Assembly (NCBI GenBank): GCA_963664045.2
Contig: CAXXGT010000006.1
Coordinates: 124,001-188,000 of the forward strand
DNA: 64,000 bases
Direction of reading: 5' to 3'
DNA from: JAPPHA01 sp963664045
Lineage (GTDB): Bacteria > Pseudomonadota > Alphaproteobacteria > Rhodobacterales > Rhodobacteraceae
Shown: one piece after another, positions 37,851-47,753 of the stretch
Position numbering within the stretch: position 1 is the first letter of the stretch
How the letters are laid out: every line of letters starts with the position of its first letter
Position numbers and translations under genes: made by a program
The notes under the pieces: model-generated
What the model was told of the DNA's origin: nothing
The model's database searches: none
The model's input: only the letters and a program-made list of their open reading frames with translations

Positions 37851-38507
37851 TCACTCGACGCTTGCGCGCAAGGCGATAGCCGTCGCGAAAGGCATGACCG
37901 CCGCCGACACCAGGGTCAACCCGGTCAAGTACACGATCGCGACATCGTACGATTGTGTGGCGACGGGAACCTGAATTGCCCGGACCCCGAAAATCAGTGT
38001 CGGGATGCACATTGGAAGGACAAGAACCGACAGCAATAGTCCGCCGCGCCTGACCTTGAGAGTCAGGGCCGCGTTGAACGTGCCGACGAAACTCAGGGCT
38101 GGTGTCCCGACGACGAGGCTCAAGACAAGCCACAGGCTGAAATTTGCAGGAAAGTTCAAGAGATAGGCGGGCACCGGGGCGACGACGGCAAGAGGCAAAC
38201 CGGTGGTCACCCAATGGGCACACGCCTTGGCTACTGCGACCCCTTCCGGTGGCAACGGGCTCGTCATCAGAACCTCGAGGACTCCATCCTCGTGATCCTG
38301 CCGGAAGATCCTTTCAAGCGACAACAACGACGAAAGCAAAACGCTCACCCATACGATGGCAGGTGCGAGTGCCCGTAGCCGCTCCGGATCAGGGCCGATC
38401 GCGATGGCCGTAATGAACACAAGAAGCAGAAAGAAGGCCAGGGCAAGGCCTGAACCGTTACCCGACTTGAACGCCAATTCGCAGTCCCGAAGAAACAGCG
38501 CCAGCAT
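37851..38507 (-). CDS. ccmB: Heme exporter permease CcmB
   Basis: A 218-residue membrane subunit of the CcmAB ABC complex. The start MLALFLRDCELAFKSG and the LERIFRQDHEDGVLEVLMTS segment are diagnostic. The six-helix pattern continues to the C-terminus. It overlaps the ccmA stop by one base. Confidence 0.96.
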   Translation of the reverse strand: MLALFLRDCELAFKSGNGSGLALAFFLLLVFITAIAIGPDPERLRALAPAIVWVSVLLSSLLSLERIFRQDHEDGVLEVLMTSPLPPEGVAVAKACAHWVTTGLPLAVVAPVPAYLLNFPANFSLWLVLSLVVGTPALSFVGTFNAALTLKVRRGGLLLSVLVLPMCIPTLIFGVRAIQVPVATQSYDVAIVYLTGLTLVSAAVMPFATAIALRASVE

Positions 38508-39193
38508 CAGGTGTGTTCCGGTCGAAAACGAGTTTCCCGGGCCGATGCGGCCGAAACGCCGGAATTTCCGGACCCGCCATCGGGTGCTCCGATTGCCATG
38601 CCAGAGTGCACGGCCAGGTCCACCGGGGTCGCTCTGTCCGAAGCTTCCGGCAGTTGACTGGTCAGGACCGCCTGACCACCAGAATCCAGATGATCATGCA
38701 GGAGTGTCTTGAATGCGGTGATCGAATCTGCGTCGAGTGCCGTTGTCGGCTCGTCCAATAACCATACGGTTCGACCGGCGACGTAAATCCTTGCAATTCC
38801 AAGCCGGCGATGCTGACCCGCGGAAAGCGATCCACCAGGTTGGTCAAAATGCGATGTGATGTTGAGCATCTCGGCCGCCATTTGTGACCGGGTTTCCGCG
38901 TCCTTGCCAAAGAATCCATGAACATTGGCCCAAAACCGGAGATTGTCGGCAACGCTCATCGTCGCGGTGACGGCGCTCCTGTGGCCGAGGAATGCGGCCT
39001 GATCGGAGTCAATCCTGATTGTCCCCGATGCGGGACGGGCCAGTCCCGCGAGGCAACGCAGCAATGTTGTTTTTCCACTGCCGTTTGGTCCGTGAACAAC
39101 GAGGAGATCACCCGGTCCCGCACGAAAACCGACACCCGAAAAAAGTAAACGCGCACCGTGTCGACATGCAAGGTCGGTGACTTCAAGGTCCAT
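38507..39193 (-). CDS. ccmA: Cytochrome c biogenesis ATPase CcmA
   Basis: The ATPase of the CcmABCD complex that releases heme-loaded CcmE. The ATG at 39193 is preceded by GAGGA. Motifs are Walker A GPNGSGKTTLLR, signature LSAGQHRRLGIAR (the SAGQ form is typical of CcmA) and Walker B VWLLDEPTTALD. The C-terminal tail of about 30 residues beyond the domain is long and polar. It is the first gene of the ccmABCDG-pyrC direction. Confidence 0.95.
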   Translation of the reverse strand: MDLEVTDLACRHGARLLFSGVGFRAGPGDLLVVHGPNGSGKTTLLRCLAGLARPASGTIRIDSDQAAFLGHRSAVTATMSVADNLRFWANVHGFFGKDAETRSQMAAEMLNITSHFDQPGGSLSAGQHRRLGIARIYVAGRTVWLLDEPTTALDADSITAFKTLLHDHLDSGGQAVLTSQLPEASDRATPVDLAVHSGMAIGAPDGGSGNSGVSAASARETRFRPEHT

Positions 39194-39578
39194 AGGCCGT
39201 TCCTCGTGTCGCACTTCAGGATTGCGACGATCCAGCGATCGATTCGTCAGCCCTGTCATGGCGAACCGACCGGCCCGGATTGGCGATGTACGCAATGCAG
39301 GGTTTTGGATTCTGAGGCAAGGTTTCATTGGATGTCCAGACTACGGGTATGAAAAGCCCGACGCAGGGATATGGACCGAAAAGGGAGAGGCGAACACGAA
39401 AGTTTCCTACGGTGACATGCTGACGTGGAGGTCTCTCGGTCTGCCAGCTGCAAGGAACCCGGCATTCGGTCAAATAATTCCCCGGGGACTGACCCGGTCA
39501 ATCTGTCTGGCCAATCTTGTATCGCCACCATCGCTGGTGCATACGCGTCTCAGGCAAGGTCAAGCGGCGGAGTTGGAG
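39194..39578. other. Divergent ccmA/acnA intergenic region
   Basis: About 385 bases between the divergent ccm and acnA genes. The acnA frame is open throughout on the plus strand but lacks aconitase features before 39579. Promoters for both directions must lie here. No clear operator was identified. Confidence 0.55.
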
Positions 39579-42275
39579 ATGGTTGTCGCAGTCGGTCGTA
39601 ACAGTTTCGGAACCAGGTCGTCTCTGGATTCCGGGCACGGTCATATCGATTATTATTCTATCCGGGCGGCTGAAAGCGCCGGTCTGGGTGATTTTTCAGG
39701 GCTACCGGCTGTTCTCAACGTCGTGCTCGAAAACATGCTTCGGTTCGAGGACGGGAAGAGCGTCGATGGCGACGATATCCGGGCGTTTTCCGACTGGAGC
39801 AGGAACGGCGGCAGGAATCCCAAGGAGATTTCCTACCGCCCGGCGCGTGTGCTCATGCAGGACTTTACCGGTGTTCCGGCCGTGGTCGACCTTGCGGCAA
39901 TGCGCGACGGCATAATTGAACTCGGGGGAGATCCGGAAAAGATCAATCCGCTGACCCCGGTCGATCTCGTCATCGATCATTCGGTCATGATCGATGAATT
40001 CGGCAATTCGCGTGCATTCAGGGTCAATGTTGAACGCGAGTACGAACGAAATCTGGAAAGGTACACGTTCTTGAAATGGGGGCAGGCGGCGTTCGAAAAC
40101 TTTCGGGTCGTACCGCCGGGAACCGGAATTTGCCACCAGGTCAATCTGGAATACCTGTCGCGGACGGTCTGGACAGACCAGGATCGGGAAGGGGCCTGGA
40201 TCGCGTTTCCCGACACCCTTGTCGGGACGGATTCTCACACGACTATGGTCAACGGGCTGGCGGTACTGGGTTGGGGCGTCGGCGGAATCGAGGCAGAGGC
40301 GGCAATGCTTGGCCAGCCGGTGTCGATGCTGATCCCCGAGGTCGTCGGGTTTCAGCTGACCGGAACCATGGTTGAAGGAACGACTGCCACGGACCTGGTG
40401 CTCAAGGTCGTCGCAATGCTCCGAGAAAAGGGGGTCGTGGGCAAGTTTGTCGAGTTCTACGGCGACGGGTTGGACACGTTACCATTGGCAGACCGCGCCA
40501 CGATCGCGAACATGGCACCCGAATACGGGGCCACGTGCGGGTTTTTCCCTGTCGATTCCGAAACACTGAGATATCTTGAGGTTTCGGGACGTGATCGCGA
40601 AGGGATCTCCCTGGTCGAGGCCTACGCCAAGGAAAACGGAATCTGGCGGGGAACGGATTACTCCCCGATCTATACGGATACGCTGGAACTGGACATGAGC
40701 ACGATCGTTCCGGCGATTTCGGGCCCGAGACGCCCCCAGGATTTCGTCCCGTTGTCCAAGGCGAAGTCGGCCTTCGCCAACGAGATGACCAGCAATTTCA
40801 AGCGTCCCCTCGACAAGACCGTCCCGGTCAACGGCGAGGACTATGACATCTCGTCCGGCAAGGTGGTCATTGCGTCGATCACGTCCTGCACCAACACGTC
40901 GAACCCCTATGTCATGATTGGGGCTGGACTGGTGGCGAGAAAGGCGAGGGCGCTCGGACTGCAGGTCAAGCCTTGGGTCAAGACATCGCTCGCACCGGGG
41001 TCCCAGGTCGTTTCGGACTATCTCGAGGCTTCGGGGCTGCAGGAAGATCTGGACGGGCTCGGGTTCAACCTCGTGGGCTACGGTTGCACGACCTGTATCG
41101 GCAATTCCGGACCCATCCAGGAGGAGATCAGCACGGCGATCCATGACCATGATCTCGTCGCCGTTTCGGTCCTGTCGGGCAACCGCAACTTCGAGGGAAG
41201 AATCTCGCCCGATGTCCGGGCCAACTACCTGGCATCCCCTCCGCTGGTCGTTGTCTATGCGCTTGTCGGCGATATCGGGATCGACCTGACAAGCGAGCCC
41301 GTCGGGCAGGATGGGAAAGGCAGGGACGTATTCCTCAAGGATATCTGGCCGGCGACATCGGAGATTGCCGAAATCGTCGACAAGACGGTGACCCGTGAGG
41401 CGTTCGAAAGGAAGTACGCCGAGGTCTTCACCGGGGACGAAAGATGGCGTCAGGTCCTCACGACCGACAGCCTGACATATGACTGGCCGGCGGTTTCGAC
41501 CTATGTTCGGAAACCTCCGTATTTTGAAGGAATTACCCCCGAGTCGGGCGAGATTTCGGACGTTCGCGACGCGAGGATCCTCATGGTGTTGGGCGACATG
41601 GTGACGACTGACCACATTTCTCCGGCGGGATCGTTCAGGGAGACGACACCAGCCGGCCGGTACCTGACGGAACGGCAGGTGCTTCCGAAGGAGTTCAATT
41701 CCTACGGTTCACGGCGGGGTAACCACGAGATAATGGTTCGCGGAACCTTCGGGAATATCCGCATCAGGAACGAGATGCTGTCCGATGTGGAGGGCGGTTT
41801 TACGAAAGGGCCCGACGGAAACGAAAAGCCCGCCTATGACGCTGCCATGGAGTACGCGGCGGCAGGAACGCCGTTGGTGGTCGTTGCAGGGAGCCAGTAC
41901 GGTGCCGGGTCATCTCGCGACTGGGCGGCAAAAGGCGTCGCGCTTCTTGGAGTCAAGGCAGTAATTGCCGAGAACTTCGAGAGGATTCATCGATCCAACC
42001 TGGTCGGCATGGGAGTTGTTCCGTTCGAGTTTACCGGCGGCGACACGAGGCATTCGCTCTCCCTGAGGGGGGATGAATCGATCACGATTACAGGGCTGGA
42101 AGGTCAACTCGCTCCGGGTTCGGACTGTGCGGCGGTCATCACGTATTCCGATGGCAAGACGAGGGAAATTGCCCTCAAGTGTCGAATCGATACTGAGGTC
42201 GAGATTTCCTACGTCAGGAACGGAGGAGTCCTGCCATTTGTCCTTCGCAACCTTGCGGGAGTCGGTCAATCCTGA
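39579..42275 (+). CDS. acnA: Aconitate hydratase AcnA
   Basis: TCA-cycle aconitase that isomerises citrate to isocitrate through a 4Fe-4S cluster. The ATG at 39579 gives 898 residues, the normal AcnA size, with GGAG 6 bases upstream. Upstream in-frame starts would add 134 unrelated residues. Cluster ligands are the Cys in ITSCTNTSNP and the pair in GYGCTTCIGNSGP. Further motifs are VGTDSHTTMVNGLAVLGWGV, MVTTDHISPAG, FNSYGSRRGNHEIM and QYGAGSSRDWAAKG. It is divergent from ccmA, an arrangement common in alphaproteobacteria. Confidence 0.96.
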   Translation: MVVAVGRNSFGTRSSLDSGHGHIDYYSIRAAESAGLGDFSGLPAVLNVVLENMLRFEDGKSVDGDDIRAFSDWSRNGGRNPKEISYRPARVLMQDFTGVPAVVDLAAMRDGIIELGGDPEKINPLTPVDLVIDHSVMIDEFGNSRAFRVNVEREYERNLERYTFLKWGQAAFENFRVVPPGTGICHQVNLEYLSRTVWTDQDREGAWIAFPDTLVGTDSHTTMVNGLAVLGWGVGGIEAEAAMLGQPVSMLIPEVVGFQLTGTMVEGTTATDLVLKVVAMLREKGVVGKFVEFYGDGLDTLPLADRATIANMAPEYGATCGFFPVDSETLRYLEVSGRDREGISLVEAYAKENGIWRGTDYSPIYTDTLELDMSTIVPAISGPRRPQDFVPLSKAKSAFANEMTSNFKRPLDKTVPVNGEDYDISSGKVVIASITSCTNTSNPYVMIGAGLVARKARALGLQVKPWVKTSLAPGSQVVSDYLEASGLQEDLDGLGFNLVGYGCTTCIGNSGPIQEEISTAIHDHDLVAVSVLSGNRNFEGRISPDVRANYLASPPLVVVYALVGDIGIDLTSEPVGQDGKGRDVFLKDIWPATSEIAEIVDKTVTREAFERKYAEVFTGDERWRQVLTTDSLTYDWPAVSTYVRKPPYFEGITPESGEISDVRDARILMVLGDMVTTDHISPAGSFRETTPAGRYLTERQVLPKEFNSYGSRRGNHEIMVRGTFGNIRIRNEMLSDVEGGFTKGPDGNEKPAYDAAMEYAAAGTPLVVVAGSQYGAGSSRDWAAKGVALLGVKAVIAENFERIHRSNLVGMGVVPFEFTGGDTRHSLSLRGDESITITGLEGQLAPGSDCAAVITYSDGKTREIALKCRIDTEVEISYVRNGGVLPFVLRNLAGVGQS

Positions 42276-42438
42276 AGCATGAGATCAATTGCGCAAGCGA
42301 ATCGAACCGCCGCGACATTCGAATCCCCGGGCATCAATCCGAATTCCTGCTGATCAAGTTGGCTCGCAAGGTGTTTATTGGACCTGTTTCTTCGCAGGTG
42401 GGAAGATCGCCTAATCGTGAATTGCGTCACGACAACGA

Positions 42439-43173
42439 ATGTTGATAGGTCGATTTGCCATGATGCGCTTGATTGGAATTGTCTGTACGTCCTTTATCTG
42501 GGCGTTTTCTTCTGTCCCCGTGTTGGCCGGACCGATTCTGGTCGAGCTGTACACGAGCCAGGGATGTTCGTCCTGTCCGCCTGCCGATCGATTCTTGACG
42601 GAACTGGCGAAACAGGACGATGTCATCGCTCTCGGAATGCATGTGGATTACTGGGATTATATCGGGTGGAAGGACGAATTCGCGATTGCCGAATTCTCTC
42701 CGCGACAGGCCGCCTACAACATGCGTCTGATGAGTCCGTACAGGCTGGTCACGCCCCAGATCATCTTGCACGGTGTCGCCCAATATGCGGGCGGTCGAAT
42801 TCGGGGAGTTCCGGAAAAGATTGAATCCCTCCGAGTGCAGCCGGAGCCGGTCGAGTTCGTTGTGAAGAGGGACGGCGACCGATTGACAATTCGTCTCGAG
42901 CCAAAGGAGCATGGGCGCGAGGTCTGCAAGGCCAACTGCAGCATTTACCTGGCCGAAATCACGCCAGAAGCAACAATCAAGATCGAACGAGGCGAAAACA
43001 GGGGGCGAACGATCCTGTACACCAACGTCGTGAACTCGTGGAAACGGGCAGCAACGTGGAACGGACAGGAAAACAAACAGCTTTCAGGACAGGTTGATCC
43101 GTCCGCAGTACTGGTAGCCGTACTCCAGGAAGGCAGGACCGGTCCAATTCTTGCCGTCCGCCAGGTTGATTGA
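42439..43173 (+). CDS. DUF1223 secreted thioredoxin-like protein
   Basis: A 244-residue protein with an N-terminal signal (about residues 8-30, VCTSFIWAFSSVPVLAG). The DUF1223 signature follows: VELYTSQGCSSCPPADRFL with a CxxC pair, then HVDYWDYIGWKD and YNMRLMSPYRLVTPQIILHG. The family is thioredoxin-like and probably periplasmic, and no reaction is established. The ATG at 42439 is the longest start; the Met pair at 42460 sits closer to the signal core and may be used. Confidence 0.88.
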   Translation: MLIGRFAMMRLIGIVCTSFIWAFSSVPVLAGPILVELYTSQGCSSCPPADRFLTELAKQDDVIALGMHVDYWDYIGWKDEFAIAEFSPRQAAYNMRLMSPYRLVTPQIILHGVAQYAGGRIRGVPEKIESLRVQPEPVEFVVKRDGDRLTIRLEPKEHGREVCKANCSIYLAEITPEATIKIERGENRGRTILYTNVVNSWKRAATWNGQENKQLSGQVDPSAVLVAVLQEGRTGPILAVRQVD

Positions 43174-43408
43174 ATCCGGGAGAGGACAATCAGTTCCTCG
43201 AAACGGTTTCACAGCGGCGGACAGGCGGTGTGTTTTTCTGAATGATTTGTTGGAGGGCGGGTCAGGTCTCTCAGCTTGACCTGCCTTTTGATTCCCTGGA
43301 ATTTGGGAAAACCCCGGAACAGGCAGCACTACAGAAGCGAGTATCTGTATCTCCTGGAAATCCTATTTCAAGGTATGTCGTCCCTTTCATGGTGCTGACG
43401 GTATGCGT

Positions 43409-44206
43409 TTACGATCCTTGTCGTGCGCGTCGTCGGATCAGATTGCAGGCGGCAAACGCGACTGCGGCAATGCAAACGATGGACGGACCGGCCGGAGTAT
43501 CAAACACGTAGGCCGCACGCAGGCCCGCGAGAGCCGAGAAGGCACCGATTGCTCCGGCAATCTTAGCCATGGCCTCTGGCGTTCGGGCGAGGCCGCAGGC
43601 GGCGGCGGCGGGGATGATCAACATGGCGACGATAAGGAGAACACCGACCACCTTGATTGCCACGGCAACGGTGATCGCCAGCGCAAGCGTCAGGATCAGT
43701 TGTTCGCGCCGCGGGTCAAGCCCGCTGGCACAGGCCAGTTCTTCGTTCAGGGTCGAGGTCAAGAGCGCTGACCAGCGCCATGCGATCAGTGCAACGACCA
43801 ACGCGCCACCGCCCCAGATCACGGCAAGGTCCATGCGCGATACAGCCAGGATGTCGCCAAAGAGATAGGCCATGAGATCGACGCGGATGCCGGACAGGAA
43901 CGATACCGCCACAAGTCCGAATGCAAGACAGGAGTGGGCCAGAACGCCCAGAAGCGTGTCTATGGCATAGCCCCGCCCCGCCAGTAGCGTCACCGTCCCG
44001 GCCATCACCAGCGCCACCGCCACCGTGCCCGCAAAGATCGACACCTGCAACGCCAGGGAAAGGGCGATGCCCAGAATCGCTGCATGCGCTGTCATCTCTC
44101 CGAAATAAGCCATACGGCGCCAGACCACGAAGCAGCCAAGTGGAGCCGCTGCGAATGCCACGCCGATCCCCGCCAACGTCGCGCGCGTCATGAAATCGTC
44201 GAGCAT
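43409..44206 (-). CDS. znuB: Zinc ABC transporter permease ZnuB
   Basis: A 265-residue multi-helix permease of the ABC-3 family: LAGIGVAFAAAPLGCFVVWR, FGEMTAHAAILGIALSLALQ and CASGLDPRREQLILTLALAI are typical. It imports Zn2+ with ZnuC and ZnuA. It overlaps the znuC stop by one base. Confidence 0.94.
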   Translation of the reverse strand: MLDDFMTRATLAGIGVAFAAAPLGCFVVWRRMAYFGEMTAHAAILGIALSLALQVSIFAGTVAVALVMAGTVTLLAGRGYAIDTLLGVLAHSCLAFGLVAVSFLSGIRVDLMAYLFGDILAVSRMDLAVIWGGGALVVALIAWRWSALLTSTLNEELACASGLDPRREQLILTLALAITVAVAIKVVGVLLIVAMLIIPAAAACGLARTPEAMAKIAGAIGAFSALAGLRAAYVFDTPAGPSIVCIAAVAFAACNLIRRRARQGS

Positions 44207-44940
44207 TATTCCGCTGCCACCATCGACGGGACCCCATGATCGTGATCATGTTCGTGACGATAGAGTGCCAGGGCGCCGCCAGTTCCTGCGCCAAAGAGCA
44301 TACGGTATTCCGGGGCCGAGGCGACCACTGCGGGCGTCCCTTCGCAGCAGATATGGCCGTTGAGGCAAATCACCCGGTCCGATGCGCTCATGACCACGTG
44401 TAATTCATGGCTGATCATCAGAACCGCGCAGCCGGTTTCCTGCCGCACCGTCTCGATCTGGCGAAAGAAAGCCGCCGAACCCGGTTGGTCGAGGCCCTGT
44501 GTTGCCTCGTCAAGCAACAGGATTTCCGGCCGGTTGATCAGGGCGCGGGCCAAAAGCACACGCTGAAACTGCCCGCCAGAGAGTTGTGACATCTGGCGTT
44601 CCGAGATGTCCGGCACACCCGCCTCTTCCAGTGCAACCTTGCAGTCATCCCGGGAGACGCGATCGGGGAGCGTCAAGAACCGCTCCACCGTGATCGGAAG
44701 GGTTGGATTGATGTGCAACCTCTGTGGCACATAGCCGATCCGCAAACCAGGTTTGCATTTCACCCTCCCGCTGTCGGGTTGGGTCGCGCCAACGATGGCG
44801 CGCAGGAGGCTGGTCTTGCCAGAGCCGTTCGGGCCGACAATGGTGACGATCTCCCCGGGCTCGATCGACATGCTGACATGAAGCAGTGCAGTGTGGCCAC
44901 CGTAGCAGATGCTGAGATCTTCAACGGAAACCAGCTTCAT
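44206..44940 (-). CDS. znuC: Zinc ABC transporter ATPase ZnuC
   Basis: A 244-residue ATPase from the ATG at 44940. Motifs are Walker A GPNGSGKTSLLR, LRIGYVPQRLHI (ZnuC-type Q-loop), signature QLSGGQFQRVLLARAL and Walker B ILLLDEATQGLD. The C-terminus is His-rich (YRHEHDHDHG), consistent with zinc. The start overlaps the zur stop (ATGA), so zur-znuC-znuB form one coupled operon. Confidence 0.95.
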   Translation of the reverse strand: MKLVSVEDLSICYGGHTALLHVSMSIEPGEIVTIVGPNGSGKTSLLRAIVGATQPDSGRVKCKPGLRIGYVPQRLHINPTLPITVERFLTLPDRVSRDDCKVALEEAGVPDISERQMSQLSGGQFQRVLLARALINRPEILLLDEATQGLDQPGSAAFFRQIETVRQETGCAVLMISHELHVVMSASDRVICLNGHICCEGTPAVVASAPEYRMLFGAGTGGALALYRHEHDHDHGVPSMVAAE

Positions 44941-45434
44941 GAGTCGGTTTTCTTGGCGCAGGCGGGACAAACGCCTTCGGCTTCCACAACCGTGTGTTCG
45001 ATCTGGAATCCGGCTGCGTCGGCGGCGGCCCCGAGGGCGCCCTCGGTCGGTGCTGATTGTGTCTCGGCCACGGTATCGCACAGGCGGCAGATCATGAAGC
45101 CTGGCGAATGGGTTTGACCGGGATGGGCACAGGCAACGAAGGCATTCAGGCGTTCAAGCTTGTGTGCGAAACCGTGGGAAACCAGGAAATCGAGTGCGCG
45201 ATACGCCACCGGTGGCTGGGAACCGAATCCTGCCTCGCGCAGGAAATCAAGGATCTCATAGGCGCCAAGTGCGCGATGCTCCCGCAGGAGAAGTTCCAGT
45301 GCCTTGCGGCGCACCGGGGTCAAGCGCAGACTCCCCGCTGCGCAGCTTGCTTCGGCGGCGGCAAGCGCGTTTTCAACGCAAGCCGAGTGATCGTGCTGCA
45401 CGAATCCGACCGGGGTCATGTTATCGGTTGACAC
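44937..45434 (-). CDS. zur: Zinc uptake regulator Zur (Fur family)
   Basis: A 165-residue Fur-family repressor. It has a winged-helix domain (LTPVRRKALELLLREHRALG, GSQPPVAYRALDFLVSHGFA), the regulatory HPGQTHSPGFMICRLCDTV segment and a C-terminal zinc site VCPAC. MICRLC and VCPAC supply the structural zinc cysteines. The GTG at 45434 is chosen because GAGGGG lies 8 bases upstream; the ATG at 45419 has no such site. It should repress both its own operon and the divergent znuA when zinc is plentiful. Confidence 0.92.
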   Translation of the reverse strand: MSTDNMTPVGFVQHDHSACVENALAAAEASCAAGSLRLTPVRRKALELLLREHRALGAYEILDFLREAGFGSQPPVAYRALDFLVSHGFAHKLERLNAFVACAHPGQTHSPGFMICRLCDTVAETQSAPTEGALGAAADAAGFQIEHTVVEAEGVCPACAKKTDS

Positions 45435-45481
45435 GTTTTGAACCCCTCTTGTGATGTTATTTCATTTCAGCTATGCAGCTC

Positions 45482-45499
45482 GTAATGTTATAAAATCAC
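45482..45499. promoter_or_regulatory. Candidate Zur box between zur and znuA
   Basis: GTAATGTTATAAAATCAC is an imperfect palindrome (14 of 18 bases match the reverse complement) with the TTATAA core seen in alphaproteobacterial Zur sites. It ends 12 bases before the znuA start. A related half-site GTGATGTTATTTCATTTC lies at 45451-45468 on the zur side. Both positions suit repression of the divergent genes. Confidence 0.6.
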
Positions 45500-45511
45500 A
45501 TGGAAGATCCG

Positions 45512-46589
45512 ATGTCCAGAAAACTTCTACCCCTCTCGATCACAGCGACACTGATGGGCAGTACGGCGATGGGAGATGTCCCTAACGTTGCCGCCGATAT
45601 AGCGCCTGTGCATTCGTTGGTGGCCCGTGTGATGGAGGGGCTCGGTACACCGAACCTGGTCATCCATCCGGGCGCGTCACCCCATGATTACAGCTTACGC
45701 CCCTCTGAAGCCGCTGCGTTGCAAGATGCGGACCTGGTGTTCTGGATGGGTGAGGAACTGACTCCGTGGATGGAAGATGCGATCGAAACGCTTGCAGGCG
45801 ATGCAATCGTGACGGCACTTCTGGAGGCAGACGGCACGATCCTGTTCGACTTCCGTGAAGGCGCGTTGTTCGAACCTCATTTGCACGGGGAGGAGGACGA
45901 ACAAGGACACGAGCGCGATCGTGATCACGAAGAACATGCCGACGAGGGCGAGCACGAAGAGCATGCCCATGAAGACGAGCACGAAGAACATGACGAGAGC
46001 CAGGGGCATGAAATGCATGCGCACGACGATGAGCACGAGGATGAGCACGACGACCACGCCCGTGACGATCACGGCCATGTTCATGGCGAACATGACTCCC
46101 ACGCCTGGCTCTCGCCGGAGAACGCGAGCATCTGGCTGAACCTGTTCGCGGCACAGCTCTCTTCCGCCGATCCCGACAATGCCGGAACCTACTTCGCCAA
46201 CGCCTCCGCAGCGCGCGCCGAACTGGAAGTGCTAACTTCCGAGATCCATGGTATTCTGGAGCCAGTACGAGAAGGGCGGTTTATCGTCTTCCACGATGCC
46301 TTCCAGTATTTCGAGGCGTCCTTCGGTCTCCAGGCCTTGGGTTCCATTACGCTTGGTGACGCAACGAGCCCGAGCCCCGCAAGGATTGCAGGAATTTATC
46401 CGCGAGGAGGGTATCGACTGTGTCCTGGCCGAACCCCAGTTCAACGAAGGCATCGTGCTCACCGTGATGGACGGGACCGACGCCAGTACCGGCACTCTCG
46501 ACCCGCTTGGCTCAGATCTCGAGCCTGGTCCGGCGCTTTATCCGCAGTTACTTCGCAATCTTGCCACAAAGCTTGCAGAGTGTCTGTGA
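45512..46589 (+). pseudogene. znuA: Zinc-binding protein ZnuA, frameshifted
   Basis: This is the periplasmic zinc receptor of ZnuABC. The ATG at 45512 has GGAAG upstream and a signal peptide. His58 in HPGASPHDYSLRP is a zinc ligand. A very acidic His-rich loop of about 75 residues follows (about 123-198), then HAWLSPENASIWL and FIVFHDAFQYFEASFGL. At about 46390 the frame is lost. The proper continuation (LQEFIREEGIDCVLAEPQFN ... LATKLAECL) runs in the next frame to TGA at 46587. The junction is best explained by loss of about 8 bases between RIA and LQEF. As read, the C-terminal lobe is not made. Confidence 0.85.
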
Positions 46590-46842
46590 AACGTCCGACG
46601 AACCGGCCGGCGCATCGGCGTCGGCCGGTTCATGTCTGATGCGCCGAACATGTCCGGGCTTGCGCGCCATTGCGCCAACTGGCCTGTTGCGTGGATTGGC
46701 AATGTGCCAGCACCCTGTGCCGTTCGCTTTCGAGGACGACGAACCCAAGAGGTACCCGGGGGGAAGCGCCAGCTGGCAGACCTTCTCTACCCAGGCATTT
46801 CGCCGCGGATGTTCGGAAGGAAATGGCATGACATATGGTGGT

Positions 46843-47748
46843 TCAGGAATTCGACACTTTCTTGCTTTGCCTAGCCCGTGCGGCAACCTGGTTTTCGCGA
46901 TACCAAACGAAAATGCCCGCCGAGACGATAAAGACCGATCCAACGACCGTGAACAGATCTGGGACTTCGGAGAATACCATGTACCCGAGAATTGCACTGT
47001 AGATGAGCCCGCAATAAGTGAAGAGCGAGAGGGCCGAGGCGTCCGCTTGGACGAGTGCGCGGATCAACATGAGGTGACCAATTCCACCTCCCGCTCCGAG
47101 AATTGCCATGAACATGACATCTGTCGGCTCTGGAGTGGTCCAGAAAATCGGAAGGCAGAGATTGGCGCCTATGGTCCCGATCAGGGCAGTGTACAGGAAA
47201 CTCGTCCAGGGGTTTTCGGCCTGACCAAGAAATCGCGTCGAGACCGCGTATGCCGAAAAAAAGGTCGCAGCCATAAGGGGCAACAAGGCCGCCGGCGTAA
47301 AGAAGTCGCCGGCGGGCCTGATGATGATCAAGGCTCCAACCAGACCACACGCAACGCCGGCCCAACGGCGCCAACCAACTGGCTCGCCAAGAAAAAAGAA
47401 TGCAAAAAGGCAGATTACGAGCGGCGCAACTTCAAAAATTGCAATGACGGTGACTAGCTTGAGATGCGGAAGCGAAAGGAAAAAGCAAACGGTCGCTCCG
47501 AAGAGGAAAGCGGACCGTACCAGTTGTAGCAGCGGGTATTTCGTTCTGAGCAACGTTCGGAGTCTCGGCGCTGCAATCAGAAACACAAATACCAGCTGAA
47601 ACGTGTATCGAGCCCAGACGACCTGTACCGGATGGTAGCTGCCAGTCAGGAACTTCGCGACCGTATCCATGACCGAAAAGGTAAAGACCGCGCCAAGCAT
47701 GAGGGTTGCACCGCGGGCAAACGGTGTCAGGTCGCTCCATTTCTTCAT
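46843..47748 (-). CDS. EamA/DMT-family transporter
   Basis: A 301-residue protein with ten predicted helices in two EamA repeats (LMLGAVFTFSVMDTVAKFLT and LLPLMAATFFSAYAVSTRFL). DMT permeases move small metabolites across the inner membrane. Its ATG is 5 bases after the nitrile hydratase alpha stop, so it is probably co-transcribed and could carry the substrate or product of that enzyme. This is inferred from position only. Confidence 0.88.
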   Translation of the reverse strand: MKKWSDLTPFARGATLMLGAVFTFSVMDTVAKFLTGSYHPVQVVWARYTFQLVFVFLIAAPRLRTLLRTKYPLLQLVRSAFLFGATVCFFLSLPHLKLVTVIAIFEVAPLVICLFAFFFLGEPVGWRRWAGVACGLVGALIIIRPAGDFFTPAALLPLMAATFFSAYAVSTRFLGQAENPWTSFLYTALIGTIGANLCLPIFWTTPEPTDVMFMAILGAGGGIGHLMLIRALVQADASALSLFTYCGLIYSAILGYMVFSEVPDLFTVVGSVFIVSAGIFVWYRENQVAARARQSKKVSNS

Positions 47749-47753
47749 CCACG

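Noticed and set aside
39177..39578. 134-codon extension of acnA
   Set aside because: The sequence is unlike any aconitase N-terminus, while the start at 39579 has a ribosome-binding site and gives the normal length.
45660..46154. Minus-strand frames opposite the His-rich loop of znuA
   Set aside because: They are produced by the repetitive His/Glu codons of znuA read in antisense.
46507..47457. 316-codon plus-strand frame
   Set aside because: It is antisense to the EamA transporter and overlaps the end of znuA.
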